From NCBI GenBank assembly GCA_963682025.1, contig OY821518.1, positions 124,272,800 to 124,336,799 on the forward strand: a stretch of DNA of 64,000 nucleotides. Direction: 5' to 3'. The translations under genes and the position numbers were made by a program. Positions 32,078 to 43,959 of the stretch are shown piece by piece (the stretch's first letter is position 1; the number at the start of each line of letters is the position of its first letter). Under the pieces are notes generated by a model that was given only the letters and a program-made list of their open reading frames with translations, was not told the DNA's origin and searched no databases. Source of the stretch: Cordilura impudica (Eukaryota > Arthropoda > Insecta > Diptera > Scathophagidae).

Positions 32078-32570
32078 TGTATAAGTATTTTTTATTAATA
32101 CATTTTCTCAATCTAGCTTTACTTATCTTGCGTAATTGATAAATAAAAGTCGTCTCACTCAAACATGAAATTATAAGTTGTTGATAATTTATGCCTTACA
32201 AACAAAGTTCTAATTTTGTTTCCTATGTTACTGATATTATGCATTATTAGTAACTTATTGAGTGCCAATAAATTTATTTTAAAGAGATCGTTTACAACTA
32301 CGCAGAGCAGAGTGTTTCAAATTCGGCTTAATCTAATGACCGAATGTTTTTTTGTTTTGATTGTGATATTTAAGTAATTTGTGTTGTAATATATTTCTTT
32401 TGACATTTTCGGTATTGTGATGTTCTTAATCTTTTGAAAGTGATGTAAGTTGGGTTTGGTAATCGGCATTGGATTAACGAAAAACATTGCAATTATTGAA
32501 TCTGTTAAAGTTACTAATTGTTTTTTAGGAACGAGTCCCAACACTATTTTCATTTAATGGCGAGAGCTTT
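32078..32570. other. No recognised content
   Basis: AT-rich. A 78-codon minus frame at 32317-32553 is not recognisable. Confidence 0.3.
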
Positions 32571-32574
32571 ATAA

Positions 32575-32945
32575 TATTATGGCAAATGCAGATATTCGAA
32601 ATCAAAAAGATAAATTTAATTTTCTAAGACAAGAAATTATTAGATGAAGTCAACCATCTGATATGAACGACTTTGGTTCAAGATTTAATACTTTTGCCAA
32701 GCGTTCAAAACTCGTTGGGAAAAAAGTAATATGCATGATTAACGCTTTTTATTACATAATAAAAATTGGTTGGATTCCTCGCTATCGTTTGTTCCCCCAC
32801 CTTGTAAAATAGCTCGTAGAGAGCTCGTAGCAGAGTGCAGTGCAAAAACTAAAGCAAAAAATGTAAGACAGTTACAGACAACACGCCTATACCGGTGTTA
32901 GCTCATGGTGCAAAAAAGTCTTTAGAAAGTTTGGATAAGCAGTAA
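32575..32945 (+). pseudogene. Possible transposon protein fragment
   Basis: Plus-strand pieces PPPCKIARRELVAECSAKTKA and NVRQLQTT with frame breaks resemble an uncharacterised protein group common in insect transposons. Weak. Confidence 0.25.
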
Positions 32946-33424
32946 TGTCCTAAATAGTAAAAGAATTTAATGAAGATTAAAATTATAAAATTTGTTTTCG
33001 AAAAAAGTCTGACCAATGAAAATTTTGTTTCAATATTTTTTTCTGAAATAGTTACTCTTTATGCGTTTGTGCTTATTTATCAACCAAAAAAATATAATTT
33101 TCCAAATGTGACTTTTTGAGTTAAGTTTATGGAATTATGGAATTTGGAGAAAATTTTAATTTAAAATTTTACTAACATAAATACATATTAAATATTTATT
33201 TCCTATCTTATTTTTTAAAAACGTGCCTTTTTCTAAAAGCACATTAAACATGCTCTAATTTGCATCTAATTTATCGCTTTTCGTTCCAAAGTTACAGCCA
33301 AGAACATTTTTCCCAAAATACAAAAAAGCGCCTAACAGCTTAACAAATTTTTTTTTGTCCACCTTTTGTTTACCACTGATGGTCTTTTATGTATTTATGA
33401 ATATCCATCAATAAAAAATAACAG
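32946..33424. other. No recognised content
   Basis: AT-rich spacer. Confidence 0.35.
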
Positions 33425-34010
33425 TATTTTAAAATTACGGCTTCCCTGAATTAATCGCCACTTTGGGTACGATCGAAACCATTGTGCGATGGCCGCAACC
33501 TCAGTACTGTGTGTAGCTGTGGCACAGAAAAGACATAAGCGGAAGAAAAGTAAAATTGAACTCATTTCAACCCACGGTTTTGATTATTGCTTTGTCTCAG
33601 GTGTGAAATGGTGACCAATGTCTCATCCATGGTTACGAATCGATGCAAAAACTCGTCTTTATGGTTGTGTAACATCGCCAGCAAACACTCTATTGAATCA
33701 TCTTTACCGCGCTACTTTTAATCTATTGTTAACAAACGGATAGCTTTCACAGCTCCAAATAATCGATCAATACGCAATGTATAGCATTTTTTTAAATGCC
33801 CGCCATTTCACCTAGCTGACACATATTCAGGCGAAGATAAGCTAATATCATTTTATGGATTTTTGTTCACCATTTCTGGTGTGACCACCTTAATTGGTCC
33901 ACCAATACAGTGATTGCATTGGCAGATCGTACGTCATCTATACATCAGTTCGGATTAACCTGCCATCAAAATGGTCCAATTTAAAAGCCATACATTTTTT
34001 TATATAAGCG
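33425..34010 (-). pseudogene. Mariner transposase relic
   Basis: Minus strand: DDSIECLLAMLHNHKDEFLH then RFVTMDETLV, the mariner block ending in the first catalytic Asp (xxVTxDETW) with Trp changed to Leu. Flanking pieces are in other frames. Confidence 0.75.
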
Positions 34011-34015
34011 AATAA

Positions 34016-34542
34016 CAAAGTGTAACAGCCATCATTGCGGGTGAGAAATTCCAAGTCAGTGTGAAAATACTAGGACAGTATAGAAAAACCTACTCTGGTG
34101 TTCTCAGGCCAAGGTTTTTTTTATGACCTATATTTTTTCTTTATCTTGATGTTTATTTCCTTAGTTTTTCAGATATACATAACTATTATATAACTATTGC
34201 GTATACATATCTCCTTCTCTGCTAATAAATAATAATCATACGCCCTGAATATGTTCTGTTATTCATAAAATTGTTTAAACAAGGGCGGAAATGAACATTT
34301 TTTTTAGATTTCATTTGATAAAATTATTCCAATTTGATTTGCGGAAGCTACTTGCTGAAGAATGAAATATGAAACTATTAATGGTTCTTGAACTGTAGTT
34401 AAAAAACAAAGCAAACAAACATCAAGATAGGGAAAAATATAGAAGACAAAAGCCCTGAGAACAAGAAACCTTTCGGAGGTTCTTCTATACTGGCCTAGTA
34501 TTCCTGGAATTCCTCACCCCCCACAATGGCTTTTGTACAGTG
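34016..34542. mobile_element. Non-autonomous relative of the 14755-17718 element
   Basis: 527 bp. Left end CAAAGTGTAACAGCC...GGGTGAGAAATTCC and right end (reverse complement) CACTGTACAAAAGCC...GGGGGGTGAGGAATTCC match the termini of the large element. Subterminal text (GTCAGTATAGxAAAAC, TATCTTGATGTTT) is shared. Flanks TAA and TAG fit a 3-bp duplication with one change. No coding; presumably moved by the transposase of the 14.7-kb element or a relative. Confidence 0.85.
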
Positions 34543-36050
34543 TAGTAAATAAACTATTTTTTTATGACAAATCAAATCGATAAATATCTTTATTTTATTT
34601 ATTCTGTTAAAACGACAAAATAATTCACTGTTGTTTAATAACGCATGATAGAGCCATCGGCCTATCGTGGTTTGAACATTACAAAGCTTATGTTGTTTAC
34701 CTATTTTAAGCCCTTTTTCAAATTTTAGTTTCATTTGTTTACGTGTACGTTTATCAGTAATTGCAATCGTTTACAATATTTTTGTTGTGAATGAATACGT
34801 GAATTATATCTCTCAAAATTTTCTAAAGCCAGATTTCTAAAAACTAACTTTCGATGCTGATGCTGTTAATGATTGTCTTTATAATTATATTGTCTTATTA
34901 TAGAAAATATTTTTTTTTAAATACATTATTATTAAAATAATATTTGTTAATATTTCTAGTCAATTTAATTTTTTTTTGTTTGTTTTTTTATTTTCATTAA
35001 GTGTTATTGTTTACACTTTAAATAAATAAATAACTGCTTCTTCTTCATTTCTTTAATATCTACACTAGCAGCATAACCGCTACGTTGTTAGCGTAATAAT
35101 TATATCAATTATTTAAGTCATAATAATATTTAAAAATAATAAGAAATATGGTGTGAGTTACAATACGATGGAAACTTTTAACAAAATATATTTTGGGCGA
35201 CTTGGACGGTCAATACCAAAAAAATTTATCATTAAATTAAAAACTATTTTAACAAAGAAGAAATATTAACATAACTTCAGAAAGAGTTAGCAAAACCTAA
35301 AAGTGTTCATTTTTATGCTGTTGGCATAACAATAGAAACCTTTACTATACAATAGCACATGGCCTTGGGGGGTAGATGATTCTTATACCGAACGATTGTA
35401 TTAATTTATTTTAGTTAAAGCCCCGAAGCGTGTAGCCGTTTTGGGGCCATTTAAATATTCAACTTTTTCGTTCAGTGCTTTTTTCAAGTTCATGCGTTTT
35501 TTTTTCAGCAAGATTAATGCTAATCAGATGATTTTATAGACTCATTCATAGAATATTTCTCCAAAAAATATTCTTTTGCTTACCACCATCAAGAAAATCA
35601 TCTACTATTCTGGTTCTTAACTCTTCGTAAAACTATATTCTTGCCATTGTTTTATAATAATTGAAAGAAAATGTAGAAATCTATATTTAAATAACGGCTA
35701 TAGTTTCTGTCACTCGTTCTTCTACTTTTATTATTTTAGTCAACTCTGGTAAAGAAGTTTAACATTTTCCACTGTTTTGGCATCTCTAAAAAAATATTTC
35801 TTTTTCGCTTATCTATTTTTTTAATTGTATTTTTTGTAACAAATGTGTTATCTTCCAATATAGAACACACCAAATAGCGATTTCGCAAAAAAAAACAATT
35901 ATTTTATTACAAAATTGGCAAATTTAGAATTTTGTATAAGTTAAAAATTTATTGCCATATACTCTATTTACGTACCACTTTTTTTTATTCATAGTAGTTT
36001 CGAAAGTTATTCAAACTATAAAGATAAAACATAATAATATTTTATTAATC
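34543..36050. other. No recognised content
   Basis: 1.5 kb of AT-rich DNA; one patch at 35410-35450 has higher GC. No frame above 80 codons that looks coding. Confidence 0.35.
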
Positions 36051-36054
36051 AAGC

Positions 36055-36455
36055 CATAGGACAAACGCTATTGAAATTTGTAAAAATGGGCGCATGTTCA
36101 GACCTACTCTCCATTCAAATGACCCCTATGATATCGACTTAACTTGCCATAAGATTCAAATTATGAAATAGATCTCAGTCGAATTGGGGTTTTGTGAGTT
36201 TATTACATCCATTAATCCGTAGGCCAAAAATAAACCATATAGGACAATTCACTTAAACCTATCAAAAACAAAAATATTGCACAGATTTGCAAAAAAATAA
36301 GTGACTTTACCGAATATGGACAGGATCAGACCAATTTTCGATGTGGATTTGGTTTATGCTATTTTCTAAACCTAATTAGTTTTATCTAAGACCAATTCTC
36401 CAAACGCACCATAGGGTATCGGTCTATACCGACTATAAATTTCTTACTTCTTTTG
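36055..36455 (-). repeat. GACG-repeat element, partial, diverged
   Basis: Keeps CATGTTCAGACCTA, AATGACCCCTATGATATCGA and the 5' end GGTATCGGTCTATACCGACT...TTCTTACTT on the minus strand. The GACG tract and hairpin end are missing. Confidence 0.75.
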
Positions 36456-36459
36456 TTAA

Positions 36460-36857
36460 GAAAATGTACTTCCAAATGAAAATTTACCAGTTGAAAAGTA
36501 TCAGTTTTCCCCTTAAGGCTCGAATTAAAACAAATTTTATTCTTCTCCGATGTTTGTGTTTCTGGTGGAGTCTACATATCAAATTTCATTTTCCTAAATG
36601 ACTTTGTAAAGATGATAGAAAAGGTACACTCTTACATTTACGGGCCGTTTTTACCCCGTCTTAAGATCCGAATTTCCAAAAGATTTCGTTTCATTTGATG
36701 TTTCTATCTACAAACTATATTTGATATTCGTATGTCTAGAAGATACCAAATATAGAATTTTTCCTTTTGGCCGTTTTTCGTCCCTAGACGTTGGAATTAG
36801 CAATAAATTCATTCTGGACTGATGCCCACGTATTCGAGCAAAATTCATGTATATATA
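36460..36857 (+). repeat. Tandem array, left part
   Basis: Units of roughly 170-200 bp with AAATTTCATxTTCCTA, AAGATxxAxAAAGGTAC, TTTTTACCCC and CGAATTTC. Continues at 39697 after the inserted transposon. Confidence 0.75.
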
Positions 36858-37450
36858 TGGGGGATTTCATGTCAAGTGCACCAACTTTTGAAACCGATGT
36901 CTTCCGATCGGGATGAAATTTGCAGCAAGGTTAGTCCTACTGGATAGTAGTTTAGACACAATTTTTCAAGAAGATCGGTCCAGATCTCTCTGAGTTAGAG
37001 GGGATCAAAATTTGACATTTTGGCCAAACAGGTGTTTTTTCTCATCCATGTAACTTATTACCTATTGTTCTTAGAAAATTTTCTCCCATATAGTTTAGAT
37101 AGCTATTTCTTCAATATTTCGGAAAAAAATACTTTAAAAAAAAAATTTGTAAACTTTTTTTTTTTGCTAAATTAAAGCATTTTTTGCCTTTTTTTCAAAA
37201 AGGGCATTTTTTTTTTTTTTTTTTTGTTCATAAGAAAGCTTAGGATTTTTCCTTTAAGAGCTTTTTGGTCGCTTAGTGGGATGGGAGTGGGATATCTATA
37301 AATATAAATGTTTTGTAACTCAAGACAACGCTTTTTCAATTTTTCACAAATGCACTATTTTGAATTTTTTCCTATTTGTGTCTAAAACCTTACAAATAAA
37401 ACTTATACTGAGAAACTAGACAAACTAAACTCTCCGAAGGTATATAACAT
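36858..37450 (+). repeat. Left terminal inverted repeat of the 36.8-kb element
   Basis: Pairs with 39105-39690, strongly similar throughout (for example AGTTAGAGGGGATCAAAATT in both). Confidence 0.9.
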
Positions 37451-37768
37451 AGCTAACTAAAATTTTATACCCTCAATACTGTAATACCCAGAATATGTTA
37501 ACCTCAGGAAAAAAATCGCTTTTTTTCTATAGAAATGTGGAAAAATTATTATTTTTTTATTTATTTTTAATAATAATTAAATTAATGTATAACAATAATA
37601 ATATTAAAAATAAAAAGATAAATAATTTATTAAAATTTAATCTCAATTGCATTAGATCCATTTATATCATAACTATTTTTATACTTAATTTATTGTAGCT
37701 GATAAAGTATTTAAGTCTTGTAAATTTTTAAATACCCAGTTTTTCATCCCGCTTTTTTGTCGCCTTTA

Positions 37769-38983
37769 TTAACTGCGTTTTTTTGTCAATCCTTTCGTGG
37801 CGTTACTAGGTTCAGCTGTTGATTTCGCCGCTGTTTTATTTGTTGTCTTTGGAAAGAAATCGCATTGAATAGAGGCAGAAAACTTTTTCAACTTGAGTCT
37901 TCCATCGACAAGCGGTATGAAAGCATGGTATTGAGCGGTGTCATCGATTGTTACCGCAGCATCGAATCTGCTCTTCAGTGTTTTCAATGTTTCCTGATGA
38001 TCCTCCTTGCTACTAAAAATTATTTTAGTTTCTTTACAATAACTCTTTGCCCAATGGAATAAAGCAGTCGCATCTAAGATGCGGTCTTGATGAGAGCACT
38101 GTAGGCTATACTTCGCTGCATTTCATTTAAGGTTTGCTCCAATACCATCACACGCTCCTTTACCATGAGCAGTAGGATGAAAATGCCACTCAGCTGGCAT
38201 TCTAAAATCTTTTTCATGAGACATCAGATTTGCGAAGCTACTTTTGTTTTTAAAATGTTGACGAGCTACGTCCGAAACGTAGTATACCTTCTCTTCTGTA
38301 AATTTAGATTTAGATATTTTAGTATCACCTTCTGGTACTCATAAACTGCAACGGTATCATGTTTCAAATCGTGGGATATGATTGTCATACTTTTGTGTTC
38401 CAGTTTTTCATCTTCCATGTAGTAAATAACTACTGTGAATTTACTTAGTTGCTTGGTCGTTATTGAAGTAGAAAGCTTGTATGGCATCCTGAAGAACATA
38501 TTTATAGATTTCTGCGAAATCATATGAAATAACGAATTCACCAGACTTCAAATGTATCTTCAAGTCTTTGAAGAATGACCATTGCTCTTTGACTAAAAAG
38601 TCATGGGTTCTCAAGTATAGCAGTCCTGTACACATTTCTTCCACAAAATCATCCGCATTTAAAATGATTGTTTTCAATGTGCATCTGTCAGTCTGAATCC
38701 AAGAATCAAATTTGACCTCCTCTATATATTCTCGATCTAAAGAGTTGATTACATTTTCTTTGATGAATGTGGTTTTCGGGCAATTGGTACATTCACCTAA
38801 GTGGCAATAAGTTGTTGCCTTAGGACACATAGTCAATTTAAGGCAATCGCGGTAATCGTGTAAATCTTCTGCCGAATCATCTGTTAAATACATTAAGTTG
38901 ATTTCCTTCAACATCAGTTTAACATTTTCATGGTAAATGCAACACATACTGTGTGAGTTCCGCTGCTTCCTGCCAAAACGCAA
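37769..38983 (-). pseudogene. DDE transposase of the 'DFAE...DGxxxQYKN...AEWHF' family
   Basis: Blocks in order on the minus strand: a Cys-rich N-part (CPKATTYCHLGECTNCP), VISYDFAEIYKYVLQDAIQA, ISHDLKHDTVAVYEYQ, VSDVARQHFKNKSSFANL, AEWHFHPTAHGKGACDGIG, NAAKYSLQ and AQYHAFIPL. I recognise this set from a widespread uncharacterised animal transposon protein; the Asp of YDFAE and SDV are candidate catalytic residues. The frame shifts once at about 38441-38541, the first half ends early at a stop, and a further stop lies in the NLK-NAAKYSL region. Non-functional but only lightly damaged. Confidence 0.75.
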
Positions 38984-39104
38984 TGTTTTGTCCTCATGTG
39001 GGTAAATTTCGTGAAGCCAATTTTAACATCCTCGTGTTCAGATTGAAATACTGCAAATAACTCTTTCAGGTTACAGAGAACCATTCTCTTCTGTTATCTT
39101 ATGA

Positions 39105-39690
39105 AGATATGTTACATACCTTCGGAAAGGTTAATTTGTCTAGTTTCTCAGTATAAGTTTTATTTGTAAGGTTTTAGACACAAATAGGAAAAAATTCAAA
39201 ATAGTGCATTTGGGAAAAATTGAAAAACCGTTGTCTTGAGTTACAAAACATTTATTTTGATAGATATCCCACTCCCATCCCACTAAGCGACCAAAAAGCT
39301 CTTAAAGGAAAAATCCTAAGCTTTCTTATGAAAAAAAAAGCCCTTTTAGAAAAAAAAGGCAAAAAATGTTTTAATTTAGCAAAAAAAAAAAGTCTAATTT
39401 TTTTTTTTTTTTAAGTATTTTTTTTTCCGAAATATTGAAGAAATAGCTATCTAAACTATTTGGGATAAAATTTTCTAAGAACAATAGGTAATAAGTTACA
39501 TGGATGAGAAAAACACCTGTTTGGCCAAAATGTCAAATTTTGATCCCCTCTAACTCAGAGAGATCTGGACCGATCTTGTTGAAAAATTGTGTCTAAACTA
39601 CTATCCAATAGGACTAACCTTGGTACAAATTTCATCCCGATCGGAAGACATCGGTTTCAAAAGTTGGTGCACTTGACATGAAACCCCCCA
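39105..39690 (-). repeat. Right terminal inverted repeat of the 36.8-kb element
   Basis: Reverse complement of the left end. Confidence 0.9.
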
Positions 39691-39696
39691 TATATA

Positions 39697-40960
39697 TATT
39701 AATATGTTAAGAAGATGCAGAAAGGTACAATATTTACCCTTTTTGGGCGTTTTCCCCTTAGAAGGCCGAATTTCGGAAAAATTAATCCTGAGCCCATGTT
39801 TGTTTCCCGAACGAAGTCTACGCACCAAATTTCATATTCCTAGACTCGATTGTTAGCATTTTCCCCCTTTTTGTCCGCTTAGTCAAATAGAGTAATTAGT
39901 TCAGTATCAAACCAAAAACGCATTCACAAAAATAACGTCACTAAATTGTTAATAAAAATTATTTTATAGAATTTTATTTTTCAGTAAATGGGTTTTCTTT
40001 TTAATTAAAGATAATTTTTAAATAAGCAGTCTCTCAAATCTTCGGTTAAATCTGTTTGCCAAAATTCATATATATATAGATTAATTAAATAATATGTTAA
40101 GAAAATGCAGCAAGGTAAATTTTTTACATTTTTGTCAGTTTGTTTCCTTAAATAGCCGACATAATCCTGGGCTCATATATATTTTTTTTTTTTGATGTAA
40201 ACTGCACAGCAAATTTCATATTCCTAGATTCATTTGTTACAATTTTCCACCTTTTCGGCCGCTTTTACCCCCCAAAAAGGCTCGAATTTAAGCTTTTTTT
40301 TATTCTTTGGCGATGTGTGTGTCTCTGATGAAATCTATATGTAAAATTTCGTATTCCTAACTTACTTTGTAAAGAAGATACAAAAAGGTGCCATTTCACA
40401 TTTACGGGCCATTTTTACCGCCCTTAACATCCGAATTACCAAAAGTTTTCCTCTTATCTGATGGAATCCACATACTATATTTCATATTCCTACATTCTTT
40501 TGTTTAGTAGATTCCAAATATACAATTTTTACCTACTTGGCCGTTTTTCCTCCCCTAGACGTTAGAATAACCAATAAAATCATTATTGACTGATACCCAC
40601 GTATTCGGTGAAGACTGTATAACAAAGTTCATAGATATATATTAGTATGTAAAGAAGATGCAGAAAGGTACAGTTTTTACCCCTTATGGCGGTTTTTCCC
40701 CTTAAATGGCCAAATTTCGAAAAAAAAATTGGTTCTGAGCCCACATTTGTTTCTCGGACGGAATCTACACAACAAATTTCATATTCCTAGATTAATTTGT
40801 TACCATTTTCCCCAATTTTGTCCGCTTTTACCCTGTTTGTGTATGAATTTTTAAAAATCTTTACGCCGAGAGAGAAACCTACAGTCCAAATTTCAAGCTT
40901 CTGAGTCGAATGGTTTGGGCTGGGCGATAATCATCCTCGCAACTCTTTTATATACATACA
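39697..40960 (+). repeat. Tandem array, right part
   Basis: At least four more units with AATATGTTAAGAAxATGCAG, ACCCxxTTTGGxCGTTTT, CCTGAGCCCATxTTTGTTTC and CAAATTTCATATTCCTAGAT. A paralogous target at about 40070 (TTCATATATATATAGATTAA) resembles the site hit by the 36.8-kb element. Confidence 0.8.
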
Positions 40961-42330
40961 TATATGGATTTTACTTTTGCCAGAAATAATTACACAAAAC
41001 AGTTTTAAACTACGTTGCCATTATGATACGTTACAAATTGAAATATCAAACTGTCCAAAAAAAAATTGCTAAGGTTAACATTTTCCAACTACCCTCGTAT
41101 GACTATTTGGTTATAGTTTTATATATATAATGTGTGCACAAGAAAAAAAACGATGTGATAAATATTCACTTTTCAATTATTCACAATTGTTGAAGTAGAT
41201 TGTTGCAACAAGTGCGTTGTGGCAGTTATTATTGTTTGCATAATTGCTACTCGATTTAATATTTTTTCTACATTTCTTTTTTAAGTTTTTTTTTACGTTT
41301 CTGTAGCACAGAAAGTCATTGTGCCACATTTGATCCTGATCCTGACTCATTTATTTGGTGGGCTGGGAAATGTGTGTATTTGAGTTTATATACGTGTGTG
41401 TGTGTGTGTGGGCTTTTTATATAGTTTTTTTTTTTTTATTTATGATTGTTATTTCATCATGGTCTTTTTTATAAATTTTCCATTTTATTTTGTATACTTA
41501 TCCAACATGTTCGTGCATTAATATTGAAATTCTGTATTGCATTCAAATCACGTTTTCCTTTGTTTCCTTCATATTTTTTATGTGTTGAATATTTTTATTA
41601 TTTTTTCCATTAACACCTTAAGTTCTTTTTCCTACAATCATTTATGAGAAATTATATTTAACCATATGGTGCATAGGATATGCTGGAATATATTAATAAC
41701 AAATAAAAAGGAAAAATATGGTACTTTCTCTTTGTTTTAAGTTCCATTATTTTTTTTTATTAATATGTACGAGTAAATAATAATAATGCTTTCTTTTAAC
41801 TTATTTTCTTTTGGTTCAGCGGAATGTGTGATTTATATGTATCTATTAAGAACAAGAATATATTGCTCATACGTTGGTGGTCTCATTGTTGTCAATTATT
41901 TCATAAGTACTAAAAATTTATTATTTATAAATATTAAATGTTTGTTGAATTATAAAGAATCTATGGGCTCATTCCATACAACAAAACGACCACGAATCAT
42001 ATGAAAAAATTTCTATAATATATCAGCATTTAAAACTTGAACCATTAGTTTATATTTTTCGGTTTTATAAGTTGATTTTGATGGATTTGATTTGGAGTTC
42101 AGAATGAGAACTTCACAAGGAATATAAAATAGTGCTGCTATATATTTCCTCTGGAAAGTTAATATTTGTTGTTACCATAAATGTGCATGAGACTGCAAAG
42201 ATTTTCCTCTTTTATTAATATCCATATATAACGAGTATAATATATACTAAACGACTGCAGTTTTGCCAACATTTTAATCTAATTTCTCAGAATGTAATTT
42301 CTTTTCAATTTTAGTGAACCTCTTTCAATG
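40961..42330. other. AT-rich spacer with a TG microsatellite
   Basis: (GT)n at about 41394-41410. No gene recognised. Confidence 0.4.
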
Positions 42331-42348
42331 TGAGTAGTCGTGGAAAAT

Positions 42349-43015
42349 ATGTGTGCAAACAGCAAAATCAAAAATCGCCGAAAATCAAGAAAAACAAAAA
42401 TCGCCAAAACCAAAAATCGCTCAAATCAAAAATCTCTAAAATCAAAAATCACGAATGACAGAAATCGCTAAAACACAAAAATTGCAGGAACCGAAAATCG
42501 CGAATAACAAAAATCGCAAAAAACAAAATCGCCAAAATAAAAAATCGCCAAAACCGATAATCGCGAATAACAAAAATCGCCAAAAAAACAAAATTGCTAA
42601 AATCAAAAAACGCCAAAATCAAAAATACAAAGAAACAAAAATCGCCAAGTAAAAAATCACAAAAAATTACAACAACGATAATCGCTAAAATCAGAAGTCG
42701 CAAAATCAAAAATCGCAAAATCAAATATAGCCAAAATCAAAAATCGAAAAACACAAATCGCCTAAACCGAAAATCGTGTATAATAAAAATAGCCAAAGCT
42801 GAAAATCGCTAATAAAAAAAACGCCAAAGTCAAAAATCGACAAAAAACGAAAATCGCGAATACCAAAATCGCCAAAATCAAAAATCACCAATTTAAAAAA
42901 TCACCAATATCAAGAATCGCAAAAAACACAAATCGCCATAACCAAAAATCGCATAAAACAAAAATAGCCAAAATCATAAATTGCCAAAATCAAAAATCAT
43001 GACTATTCACACTTA
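42349..43015 (+). repeat. Short-period array of (A)AATCGCCAAAATCAAA
   Basis: About 40 degenerate units of 15-19 bp with the core AAATCGC. The same motif occurs at 45893-45960 and at 57430-57490 inside the Helitron at 56269, and both contexts are preceded by AATGTGAxTxGTCGTGGAAA. So it is part of a Helitron family. ORFs here are periodic artefacts. Confidence 0.85.
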
Positions 43016-43026
43016 CGACAATTTTT

Positions 43027-43732
43027 ATACCTTATACCACTATATGGTTTGGGTACAATGACTTTGTGCTGCTGTTTGTAACAACCAAAAATATTTGACC
43101 TACACCCATCTTTAATTATACCGATCGAGTCAGAATCACTATCTGATTCGATTTAACGATGTCCGTCCGTCCGTCCGTCCGTCTGTGTGTCCATGTAAAG
43201 CTTGTAATCAAACTGCAGGTCGCAAATATGAATATGTTTTGAAATTGGTGAGAATCGGTCCATGTTAAGACCTCCGTACCTCATACAAATGACCCCTATG
43301 AAATCAACATATATTGCCATAAGATCCAAATTATCATACAAATCTTAGTCAAATTGGGTTTGTATGTATATATTACATCCATTGGACAACTCTTAGTCAT
43401 AGGCCCCATATCTTCACTTAAATCTATCAAAAAACAAAAATATTGCACTGATTCTTCTCAAATTTTGTTTGTATATATTTTTGCAAAATACGAGAGACTT
43501 GACCAAACGTGGTCAGGATCGGTCCATTTTTGGGCCTAGTCCCCATATAGATATAGCAGCCGATATGAACTTTTTCATATCTGCAGCCGAAAAAATTAAT
43601 AAAAATCCCACTCAAATTTGGTTTATGCTTATTTTCTATTTCCAGTTAGTTGGGCCTGAGATATAGGGTCTCTACACGCATGGTATAGTGTATCATATAG
43701 TCGGTCTAGACCGACTATAATTTTCTTACTTC
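43027..43732 (-). repeat. GACG-repeat element, near full-length
   Basis: Plus strand: CCACTATATGGTTTGGGTAC, GTCCGTCCGTCCGTCC at about 43161, AGTCGGTCTAGACCGACT and TTTTCTTACTT. Inserted at the edge of the AAATCGC array. Confidence 0.92.
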
Positions 43733-43959
43733 TTTTTTCATGCAAAATGGATTAATAACATAAACTACAGATGTAGTTGCAAAGAACAAAATTGCATAAA
43801 AACCCAAAACAATGCGACTCATTTCAGTATGTACAATACATATTATAGAAAAAGTTCTGGGGATTCCCTAAAATATATCAAGAACTAGTTGAATAGAAAA
43901 AATTGCCTTAAAATCACGCTTAAGTCAGAATTTTTGAATAATATTAGATCATACCGAAA

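Larger units (their letters stand above)
36858..39690 (-). mobile_element. DDE transposon with about 590-bp inverted ends
   Basis: 2,833 bp. Ends TGGGGGATTTCATGTCAAGT and (right, reverse complement) TGGGGGGTTTCATGTCAAGT. Inverted ends run to about 37450 and 39105. Both flanks are TATATA (36852-36857, 39691-39696), so the target duplication is TA-rich but its exact length is unclear. It interrupts a tandem array. One transposase pseudogene inside. Confidence 0.88.

Noticed and set aside
32317..32553. 78-codon minus-strand ORF as a gene
   Set aside because: Lys/Ile-rich, no family, no splice or promoter context; consistent with chance in AT-rich DNA.
41394..41410. Regulatory TG repeat
   Set aside because: An ordinary microsatellite with no gene nearby.
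42455..43010. CRISPR-like array of AAATCGC units
   Set aside because: Degenerate 15-19-bp period without spacers, in a eukaryotic Helitron context.
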